Shown here: one piece after another, positions 43,879 to 50,830 of the stretch
How positions within the stretch are numbered: position 1 is the stretch's first letter
Layout: each line of letters begins with the position of its first letter
DNA from: Aurantimonas coralicida_A
Lineage (GTDB): Bacteria; Pseudomonadota; Alphaproteobacteria; Rhizobiales; Rhizobiaceae
Reading direction: 5' to 3'
Length of the DNA stretch: 64,000 nucleotides
Assembly (NCBI RefSeq): GCF_036016755.1
Contig: NZ_JAYXIH010000005.1
Location: 100,288 to 164,287 of the forward strand
Made by a program: the position numbers and the translations under genes
The notes under the pieces: model-generated
Told to the model about the DNA's origin: nothing
The model's input: the letters and a program-made list of their open reading frames with translations, nothing else
Databases searched by the model: none

Positions 43879-44391
43879 TCATGTCGTCAGATGCCGGAAC
43901 GCCGCGACCACCCGTTCATAGACGCCGCGCTTGAACGGCACGATCAGGTCCAAGAGTTCGTCCATCGGCTTCCACGCCCATTCATCGAACTCCGCGCTGT
44001 GCCCGCCGGGCGGCGGGTTGATGGCGATCTCGCTATCGTCGCCTTCGAAGCGGAAGGCGAACCAACGCTGGGTCTGGCCCCGATAGCGACCCTTGAGGGC
44101 GATGCCGACAAGCTCGGGCGGCAGGTCGTAGTCGATCCAGTCGGGTGCCTCGCCGAGCAGCGCGACGGAGCGCATGCCGGTCTCCTCGTAGAGTTCGCGG
44201 CGCGCCGCTTCCAGCGGGTCCTCGCCCTTGTCGATGCCGCCTTGCGGCATCTGCCAAAGCTGCGTCGCCCCGGTCATCTCGCCCTTGTCCACCATCATCC
44301 GGCGGCCGGACCAGACCAGTCCGTCGCGGTTGAGCACCATGACGCCGACGCAAGGGCGATAGGGAAGATTGTCGAATGCGATCGGTTTCAT
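43879..44391 (-). CDS. rppH: RNA pyrophosphohydrolase (Nudix)
   Basis: A 170-residue Nudix enzyme that removes pyrophosphate from mRNA 5' ends to start decay. It opens NLPYRPCVGVMVLNRDGLVW and has the Nudix box at about residues 51-73 with GGIDKGEDPLEAARRELYE then ETGM, followed by WIDYDLPPEL and RYRGQTQRWFAF, all specific to RppH/IalA. It comes before the polysaccharide deacetylase and ctpA in the usual Hyphomicrobiales order. Confidence 0.95.
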   Translation of the reverse strand: MKPIAFDNLPYRPCVGVMVLNRDGLVWSGRRMMVDKGEMTGATQLWQMPQGGIDKGEDPLEAARRELYEETGMRSVALLGEAPDWIDYDLPPELVGIALKGRYRGQTQRWFAFRFEGDDSEIAINPPPGGHSAEFDEWAWKPMDELLDLIVPFKRGVYERVVAAFRHLTT

Positions 44392-44492
44392 GCTGTGCCG
44401 TCCCGAGTGTCTGGGGCGCGGATCTCCCCTTCATCGGGTGGTGTTATCGCGCGCTCGGCGACGAGGGCAAGGGCATCGATGGAGCGCGGCGG

Positions 44493-45650
44493 TCAGCGGC
44501 GCTCCGTATCCTCGGCCAACGCGGAGACCGGCACGATCTCGATGCCGCGTCCGCTCGCCTCGGCAATCCATTCGGCAATGACCGCGACCGAGACGTCGAA
44601 GGCCGATGCGACGCCGATCGCCGCGCCTTCGGCGCGGGCGATGCGCTCGAGCGTATCCAACTGACGGCGGATGTCGGCCGCGTCCTGAGTCTCGTCGATC
44701 ATCACGTTCGAGGCAGCGACCGGGACGTTCTGAAGCGTCGCCGTGTCCTTGGCGAGCGACCGCAGCGAGCTGGAATCGTCGAGATACATCAGGCCACGAC
44801 GACCGAGTTCGGCGATCAGCGGCTCCATCGCCGAGGGATCGCCGGTGAACCGGCCGCCCATGTAGTTCATGATGCCGACATAGTTGGTGATCCGGCCAAG
44901 CGAGGCGTACAGCGCATCAAAGCGGCCGGCCGCCGCGTCGGCGACCGTCACGGTATTCTTGCCGGGATCGATCTGCGGATAGCCGATCGGCTCGAGCGGC
45001 ACCTGCAGCAAAAGCTCGTGCCCTCCCCGCCGCGCGTCCTGCATCCAGCGGTCGAGACTGTTGCCCGCCGGCGCGAAGCCGAGCGTCACCGAGCCCGGCA
45101 AGGCGTTCAGGGCGTTCAACGTCCCGGTCTGGCTGATGCCGAGACCACCAACGACAATGGCGATGCGGGCGCCCGGTGTGCCGCTCGAGGATCCGGCATA
45201 GACGTCGAACGGCCGCCTGCCATCCGCCCCGCGCGTCGGCAGCGGGCCGTAGGCGCTTTCCTCGATGAGATCCGGGTCGGGCAGATGCGCGTCCGAGGGG
45301 CGTTGGCGATAGGAGACCGGATCCTCGATGCGGAAGCCGATCCCGCCGCCTTCATGCAGCGCCGGATCGTCCGGGCCCGAGATGACGATGGGCAGCGGCC
45401 TCTTCGCCACCGGAGCCGGTGCGGCGATGACCGTCGTGGCAGCGATTTGTTCGGCGGCGATCGACTGCGATGCTTCGGTAAAATAGTCGGTGACCCGACG
45501 TTCCGGCTGGCCGAGGAGTGCGGTCGTGAGCGAGCCGGCGACGACGAGCGCAGCCAAGGTCAGACCGCCGAGCGTCGACGCCGACGGTCGACGGCGGGCT
45601 TCGCCGTCGTCGCGATCGAGACCCAGGGGCTCATAGAGTTCGCCGTGCAT
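44493..45650 (-). CDS. Divergent polysaccharide deacetylase family protein
   Basis: A 385-residue protein with an N-terminal membrane anchor (LGGLTLAALVVAGSLTTALL) and a periplasmic domain of the divergent polysaccharide deacetylase family: IAIVVGGLGISQTGTLNALN, LPGSVTLGFAPAGNSLDRWM, GHELLLQVPLEP, IMNYMGGRFTGDPSAMEPLI and GLMYLDDSSS. The linker between is Pro- and Ala-rich. It lies between rppH and ctpA as in other Hyphomicrobiales. Cell-envelope remodelling is probable; enzymatic action is not established for this branch. Confidence 0.9.
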   Translation of the reverse strand: MHGELYEPLGLDRDDGEARRRPSASTLGGLTLAALVVAGSLTTALLGQPERRVTDYFTEASQSIAAEQIAATTVIAAPAPVAKRPLPIVISGPDDPALHEGGGIGFRIEDPVSYRQRPSDAHLPDPDLIEESAYGPLPTRGADGRRPFDVYAGSSSGTPGARIAIVVGGLGISQTGTLNALNALPGSVTLGFAPAGNSLDRWMQDARRGGHELLLQVPLEPIGYPQIDPGKNTVTVADAAAGRFDALYASLGRITNYVGIMNYMGGRFTGDPSAMEPLIAELGRRGLMYLDDSSSLRSLAKDTATLQNVPVAASNVMIDETQDAADIRRQLDTLERIARAEGAAIGVASAFDVSVAVIAEWIAEASGRGIEIVPVSALAEDTERR

Positions 45651-45722
45651 TCTTCCCGTCTATCCGGCGAAGCTGGATCGTGGCTCGCGAGCGAGGGACA
45701 GGCGACGGCGGTCTCACTCACG

Positions 45723-45757
45723 AAAAAGGCCCGGCCATCCGAAGATGGCCGGGCCTT
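45723..45757 (-). terminator. Strong terminator of ctpA
   Basis: GGCCCGGCCATC pairs perfectly with GATGGCCGGGCC over a 4-base loop; on the minus strand five T residues follow. It lies about 40 bases past the ctpA stop and separates ctpA from the deacetylase gene. Confidence 0.93.
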
Positions 45758-45797
45758 GGTTGTTCATCGCCAGCTATAGGCCGGCCGCGCGAAGGGA

Positions 45798-47138
45798 TCA
45801 GTTGGCGGCGTTGGCTTCCTGCTTCGGCGGGAACATGGCGTTGGTCTTGACGCCGTTCAGGAGGTCGATCGCGTACTGCATCTGCAGATCGTCCTTCTTC
45901 TCCGGCGGCACATAGTCGAGCGAGCCGGAGCCCTGGTCGTCTTCCTCGTTGCCGGTGATGTGACCGCGCAGCGAGGATTCGCCACGAGAGATATCCTCCT
46001 GTGGATCGAGGCCCATCTGCTCGCGGATCTCCTGCGGCAGCGGCTGCTCGACGCCGATGTCGGGATCGATGCCGCGGCCCTGAATGGAACGGCCGGAAGG
46101 CGTGTAGTAGAGCGCCGTCGTCAGGCGCAGCGCGCCGTTGGCGCCGAGCGGGATGATCGTCTGCACCGAGCCCTTGCCGAAGGAACGCGAGCCGACGACG
46201 GTCGCGCGGCGCTGATCCTGCAACGCGCCGGCGACGATCTCGGACGCCGAGGCCGAGCCGCCATTGACGAGGACGACGAGCGGCTTGCCGTCGATCTCAT
46301 CGCCAGTCCGGGCATTGTAGCGCCGGGTCTCGTCGGAGTTGCGACCGCGGGTAGAGACGATCTCGCCATTGTCGAGGAAGGCGTCGGAGACCGACACCGC
46401 TTCGTCGAGAAGTCCGCCTGGGTTGCGGCGAAGGTCGAGGATATAGCCCTTGAGCTTGTCCTCTCCGACCTGCTCCTTGATGTCGGCGATCGCCGCTTCC
46501 AGGCCGATCGTGGTCTGCTCGTTGAACTTCAACAGCTTGACGTAGCCGATATTTCCCTCGACCGAATGACGGACCGAGGGCACCTTGATCTCGTCGCGCG
46601 TGACGGTCAGCCGCACCGGCTTGGTCGCGCCTTCGCGGATGATCGTCAGGCTGACGCTGGTGCCGATGTCGCCCTTCATCTTCTCGACGGCCTCGCCGAG
46701 GGTCAGGCCGCGAACCTGCTCGCCATCGATCTCGGCGATCAGATCGCCGGCCATGACGCCGGCCTTGTCGGCGGGCGTGCCCTCGAAGGGCGAAACCACC
46801 TTGACGAGTTCGTCCTCCATGGTGACCTCGATGCCGAGACCGCCGAACTGGCCGCGGGTCTCGGTCCGCATGTCCGCCGCTTCCTTGGCGTTCATGTAGC
46901 TCGAATGCGGATCGAGCGACGTCAGCATGCCGTTGATGGCCGTCTCGATCAGCTTCTGGTCGTCGGGCTCATCGACATATTGCGCGCGAACGCGCTCGAA
47001 TACGTCGCCGAAGATCGCAAGCTGGCGATAGGTATCGGAGCCCGCCGCGTTGGCGGTGCCGGCGTTCTGACTGACGACGGTCATCGCCGTCGCCCCCATC
47101 AGCGCCCCGGCGAAGAGTATCGAGAGCTTACGAATCAT
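45798..47138 (-). CDS. ctpA: S41 C-terminal processing peptidase
   Basis: A 446-residue periplasmic protease. The signal MIRKLSILFAGALMGATAMT ends near TANA. A PDZ domain follows (FGGLGIEVTMEDELVKVVSP, AGVMAGDLIAEIDGEQVRGL), then the S41 core with ILDLRRNPGGLLDEAV, catalytic serine in NGGSASASEIVAGALQDQ and lysine in GSRSFGKGSVQTI. CtpA trims envelope proteins and murein hydrolases. The start follows GGAAGGACG and overlaps the end of the EnvC-like gene by 11 bases, consistent with a peptidase-hydrolase-activator operon. Confidence 0.96.
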   Translation of the reverse strand: MIRKLSILFAGALMGATAMTVVSQNAGTANAAGSDTYRQLAIFGDVFERVRAQYVDEPDDQKLIETAINGMLTSLDPHSSYMNAKEAADMRTETRGQFGGLGIEVTMEDELVKVVSPFEGTPADKAGVMAGDLIAEIDGEQVRGLTLGEAVEKMKGDIGTSVSLTIIREGATKPVRLTVTRDEIKVPSVRHSVEGNIGYVKLLKFNEQTTIGLEAAIADIKEQVGEDKLKGYILDLRRNPGGLLDEAVSVSDAFLDNGEIVSTRGRNSDETRRYNARTGDEIDGKPLVVLVNGGSASASEIVAGALQDQRRATVVGSRSFGKGSVQTIIPLGANGALRLTTALYYTPSGRSIQGRGIDPDIGVEQPLPQEIREQMGLDPQEDISRGESSLRGHITGNEEDDQGSGSLDYVPPEKKDDLQMQYAIDLLNGVKTNAMFPPKQEANAAN

Positions 47139-48927
47139 TCGTCGTCCTTCCAGAGGGTTCGTCCATCCACCAGGCAGACGGATCGACCGGTTTTCCGTCC
47201 TTGCGGAATTCGACATAAAGCGCGGGACGGGTCGCACCGAATTCCGCCACCGCGATGCTGGCAACACGTCTTGCGCCCATGACCGCGACGGGCTCGCCCG
47301 CCGAAACGAATTGGCCGGTCTCGACGTCGATCCGCTCCATACCGGCGAGCACGACATGATAGCCGTCGCCGGCGTCCAGGATCAAGAGCTGACCATAGGA
47401 CCGGAACGGCCCGGAATACAAAACCCGACCGTCCGCAGGCGCCGTGACGGCGTCACCTGGCCGCGCCTCGAAGGATGCTCCCGTCGTCTCCCGCCCAATA
47501 TCGTCTTTCCCGCCGAATCCGATCAGTTGCATGCCAGCCACCGGCTTCGACAAACGGCCTTTCATTGTCGAAAATGCGGCGGCCGGTTCGAGCCGCGCCG
47601 CCTCACGACGAAGTGAGGCAATATCGTATTCGGGCGTTGCGTCGGCGGAGGGCGCGTCGGCTGATTGCAACGCGGCAATTTCGACCGTCGCCTCGGCTGC
47701 CGGTTCGCTCTCCACCGCGCCATCATCTGGTGCGGCTGTCTCAGCCGCCGGTGGCGCGGCCGTGGCGACGACCGTCTCCGGAACGTCCTCGATCGCGGCC
47801 TCCCGCGTCCGGGCCGCTTCGGCGTCGCGAGCCTCGGCCAGCCGCGTTGCCTCAGCCACGCGCTGCTCGATGACGCGCGCCTCGCGCGTCAGGCGCTCCT
47901 CTTCCATGCGCCGGGCCTCCGCCAAGCGCCGGGCTTCCGCCGCCTGCACCTTTTCCTCCGCCTGGCGGCGCATCTCCGCGAGGCGCGCCGCGTCCTCGGC
48001 GGCCCTGGCGCTGTCGACCTCGTTCTGCAACGAAGCGATCAGGTCTTTCAGGTCCGTCGCCTTTCCGGCGAGGTCGGCCGCCCGCGCGGCTTCGCTTGTT
48101 CGCCGCTCGCGGTTCGTCGCTTCGAGCTTTTCCTTCTCGGCGAACAGCCGGGCAAGGCGCGCTTCCTCCTCGCGGTGCCGGGCGACCTGGCCGGCAAAGC
48201 GTTGCGTCTCGGAGACGATGGCGAGACGAACCGTTCCCAGACGTTCCAAATCGGCGACAAGCCGGTCGGTCTCCTCGCGAATGGCGGGAACGACGGCGCC
48301 GAGAAGAATGGCGCTGCGGACCGAACCCAGCGCGTCGCGCGGCTTGACCAGCAGCGCTGGCGGCGGCTTGCGGCCCATGCGCTGCAGTGCCCCGAGCACT
48401 TCGGCGAGGACGCCGCGGCGCTCGTTGAGCGAGGCCTTGATCAGCCCCTCCTCACTCGCCAGTTCATCGACCCGCCCCTCGGTCGCCGCCAATTCCTCGC
48501 TGACCGCCTTCTGGGCGGCGGCGGCATCGATCATCGCCTCGCGAATCCGTTCCCGGTCCTTCGCCAGCGCGTCGATCTCTTCGTCGAGCGAACTGATCGT
48601 CTCCCGCGACAACGCGATGGTGTTGGCAACGGCCACCAGATCGGCGGCGGTCTGGCGGCGCTGTTTTTCCAGGATGGCCGAGCGGGCGGTCTGGATCGAG
48701 GCGACCTGGATCGGGTCGATGGCGGACTCGACGGGTCTGGCCTCGGAGCGAACCGCATCCGGCTGCGCGCCGGACGGAAACGGCGCGAGCACGGCACAGA
48801 GAAACGCCGCGGCGCTGATTCGCACGCCTCGCAACCCCCGTCCAGCCTTGCCTGTCCGCCTTTCGACCAAGACCGTTTGTCCTCCGCGATCCAACCGTGA
48901 GGATAGACGAGTCGCGCCATCTCGCAT
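47128..48927 (-). CDS. EnvC-like murein hydrolase activator (degenerate LytM/M23 domain)
   Basis: About 600 residues. After a membrane-export region (ISAAAFLCAVLAPFPSGAQ) come long coiled coils (about residues 75-380) and a C-terminal LytM/M23 domain: FEARPGDAVTAPADGRVLYS, GQLLILDAGDGYHVVLAGME and RPALYVEFRKDGKPVDPSAW. The metal-binding His residues of active M23 enzymes are absent, as in EnvC, which activates amidases at division. Start: ATG 48927, GTG 48939 or TTG 48870. The TTG has GGAGG ten bases upstream and gives the neatest signal peptide, so it may be the true start. Its 3' end overlaps ctpA by 11 bases. The genes usually upstream of it (rlmH, rsfS) are missing here. Confidence 0.88.
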   Translation of the reverse strand: MRDGATRLSSRLDRGGQTVLVERRTGKAGRGLRGVRISAAAFLCAVLAPFPSGAQPDAVRSEARPVESAIDPIQVASIQTARSAILEKQRRQTAADLVAVANTIALSRETISSLDEEIDALAKDRERIREAMIDAAAAQKAVSEELAATEGRVDELASEEGLIKASLNERRGVLAEVLGALQRMGRKPPPALLVKPRDALGSVRSAILLGAVVPAIREETDRLVADLERLGTVRLAIVSETQRFAGQVARHREEEARLARLFAEKEKLEATNRERRTSEAARAADLAGKATDLKDLIASLQNEVDSARAAEDAARLAEMRRQAEEKVQAAEARRLAEARRMEEERLTREARVIEQRVAEATRLAEARDAEAARTREAAIEDVPETVVATAAPPAAETAAPDDGAVESEPAAEATVEIAALQSADAPSADATPEYDIASLRREAARLEPAAAFSTMKGRLSKPVAGMQLIGFGGKDDIGRETTGASFEARPGDAVTAPADGRVLYSGPFRSYGQLLILDAGDGYHVVLAGMERIDVETGQFVSAGEPVAVMGARRVASIAVAEFGATRPALYVEFRKDGKPVDPSAWWMDEPSGRTTNDS

Positions 48928-49077
48928 ACCGGGAGCCACCCTAGAATCAGCGACTTAACAATCGATCAACCATCGCCGGCGCGCCGGGGGCTTTCCGCAA
49001 AAATCCACCGGGCACGCGACAGCGCCTCCGCACCCGATCGGGCCGGAGTGTTAGCTATGCTACCGCCCTCACGAGCG

Positions 49078-49140
49078 GCGGAACGCCGGAGGCGAACCCT
49101 CCGAACGATTGTAATAAACGGTCCGCCTCCGGCGTTCCGC
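49078..49140. repeat. 21-bp inverted repeat with 21-base loop
   Basis: 49078-49098 (GCGGAACGCCGGAGGCGAAC plus C) pairs with 49120-49140 at 20 of 21 positions. The loop is AT-rich (around GATTGTAATAAA). It resembles a transposon-derived foldback repeat or a strong RNA hairpin; it is not followed by a T run. Confidence 0.75.
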
Positions 49141-49522
49141 GCGATGGGTGCCAAGGACACGCACGGGCTCTCGGTTCCCGTGTGTCGCCGAACCATTCGC
49201 CTGCCGGCCCAACCTTTCGGCCAGGACCGGACGGGCTGTGGGGTGCCGCCGGGAGGAGCACGACCTCCAGGCCGGCGACATGCCGCCTTCCCCGCAGAAC
49301 GGAAGGCAGGCGCGGCCGTCACAAGGCCCGGTTCCCGCCGCTCCGGAAGCGGCCGAGACCGGCACCGCCCACCAGGGATCACTCCCCTTTGGCCCTCGAA
49401 CGATCCCGGCGATCGTCCGCGCCCGTTCCTTCGACTGGCTCAGGATGGGCCGGCGGTGAAGGCATTGTGCGGGAGGTGGAGAGGGTGGGGATAAAAATTT
49501 TTGCAGGGGCGGGTTTTTGTTA

Positions 49523-49560
49523 GGGGCGCGGCGCCCCTTCTCGCCCCTTGTGGGCGAGAA
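49523..49560. repeat. Tandem palindromes
   Basis: GGGGCGC-G-GCGCCCC is followed at once by TTCTCGCCC-CTTGT-GGGCGAGAA. Paired palindromes of this kind, with CTTGTGGG in the loop, are typical of dispersed intergenic repeats in rhizobial relatives. Confidence 0.6.
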
Positions 49561-49797
49561 AGCCTTTCGTGGAATTGTGCCGAGCAAAGCGAGGCGCAAA
49601 CCACAGAAAAGGCAAGAGCGGGGTGTCACCAGGCCAACCGCCGCTCCGGCGCCGAACAAGACCGCGCAACCCCTCTCTTGCGATTTCTATCGTTTAGCTC
49701 CTTCGTCGCTAAGCCGATGATCGGCCCGTCGCTTGGGCTCCGGGCGTTCATCGTTTCGAACGCTTCGCGTCCGATCCGCTTTGCGGACCGCTCTTCA

Positions 49798-49820
49798 CTC
49801 TCCCCCACAAGTGGGGAGAG
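49798..49820. repeat. Palindromic repeat CTCTCCCC/GGGGAGAG
   Basis: An 8-bp perfect stem with the loop CACAAGT. The same TCTCCCC/GGGGAGA theme recurs inside the methyltransferase pseudogene at 63310-63330, so both probably belong to one dispersed repeat family. Confidence 0.6.
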
Positions 49821-49876
49821 GAGAGCCGAGTTTTAAGTCAGCTGAGCTTAGGCGCTCGCGTCTACGCCATGCAGAG

Positions 49877-50761
49877 TCACGGAAGAGACTTAAAGGATTG
49901 AACAAGGAATTGAACAGTCGCGGCCGTGAGGTGTAGGCAAAAGGCTGCCAAGTGGTCCGGTACGTTGTGGGGCTGCCCTCCCTGACCATGTCCTCCCTTC
50001 TTATTCCGCGGCGTGGGAATCGCACTTTCCAGCATGCTGCGCAGGGACATCATCTGGTTTTTCCAGTATGCTTCTATGAGCCCGTTGTCCAACATGCAGG
50101 CTACGAGTTTTGAAGAAGTGTCTCCGTCTGATGTCCATCCGCGCCTATCGCGTATTATCTTCATGGTGCTTTCAAAACATTTGTGGCACTCAACGAGACA
50201 ACCACTGAAATCACCGTTCTTGTAGTCCGCATGCGCGGCCTGGAACTCATCGTTCGCGCCCCGAAACGCCGGATCGCTCAGCAAAAGAAGCGCTGGACTA
50301 GTGACATCAGCATGCAGATATTCGTTGCTGATCTTGATAATATGACCCTGATCATCCAATCTATAACCAAATCCGGCTTCCCGGAAACGAAAATTTACTA
50401 GCTCTCGGTACACGCGTACGTCTAAATAATCTTTTGTCTCTACAATTCTGTCAAAAAACTCAACGCAGTCCAGGGCCTGATCACATGGAGGCACCGCAAT
50501 GAACCATCGAAAGAAGTCTTCATAATACACGCTTGATCGTGATTGAAATAGCATTTTCATACCATATTCTTCAGATAAGATATCATGCACAGCCTGAAAT
50601 TCTTTATCTAAATTATTATAGTAGTCGAGATTGACAGTCCGGATGAGCCCAGATGTTATCTGAATGCGTAACGTTTGAGGAAATTCTTCGTACTGATAAA
50701 CATCTGGAAGCGTTCCTAATTCGCGTTTCGCACGCTTCGAAAATATGTCGAATCCCATCAT
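49877..50761 (-). CDS. STM4504/CBY_0614-like protein with AbiJ-type N-terminal domain
   Basis: A 294-residue protein. The N-terminus MMGFDIFSKRAKRELGTLPD, then VYQYEEFPQTLRIQI, matches the start of the STM4504/CBY_0614 family, whose N-terminal domain is shared with abortive-infection protein AbiJ. The C-terminal half is helical, with ADYKNGDFSGCLVECHKCFE and STMKIIRDRRGW, as in the HEPN-like C-terminal part of that family; the canonical R-x4-6-H is not obvious. A phage-defence role is by family only. Its DNA is clearly AT-richer than its neighbours, a sign of transfer. It lies 69 bases downstream of uvrD on the same strand, next to a gene-free repeat zone. AAGGA lies about ten bases before the ATG. 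Confidence 0.75.
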   Translation of the reverse strand: MMGFDIFSKRAKRELGTLPDVYQYEEFPQTLRIQITSGLIRTVNLDYYNNLDKEFQAVHDILSEEYGMKMLFQSRSSVYYEDFFRWFIAVPPCDQALDCVEFFDRIVETKDYLDVRVYRELVNFRFREAGFGYRLDDQGHIIKISNEYLHADVTSPALLLLSDPAFRGANDEFQAAHADYKNGDFSGCLVECHKCFESTMKIIRDRRGWTSDGDTSSKLVACMLDNGLIEAYWKNQMMSLRSMLESAIPTPRNKKGGHGQGGQPHNVPDHLAAFCLHLTAATVQFLVQSFKSLP

Positions 50762-50830
50762 TCAGAAAATCCTTACCCCGGGTTTAAATCTTCAAGCGTT
50801 CCCCATTCTGATCACATTCATACAAGCCCC

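Larger units (their letters stand above)
48928..49876. other. Gene-free, palindrome-rich region at a synteny break
   Basis: About 950 bases without a believable gene; the open frames on both strands are arginine/proline-rich shadows of GC-rich DNA. It contains several strong palindromes (listed separately) and lies between the EnvC-like gene and an AbiJ-like gene, where rlmH-rsfS-nadD would be expected. No rRNA, tmRNA or RNase P motif was recognised. Confidence 0.5.

Noticed and set aside
48966..49659. Long arginine/proline-rich ORFs on both strands in the gene-free region
   Set aside because: They cross palindromic repeats, have no ribosome binding sites and look like random GC-rich frames.
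48940..49876. Possible tmRNA, RNase P RNA or 6S RNA in the gap
   Set aside because: None of the conserved core motifs of these RNAs was found on either strand.
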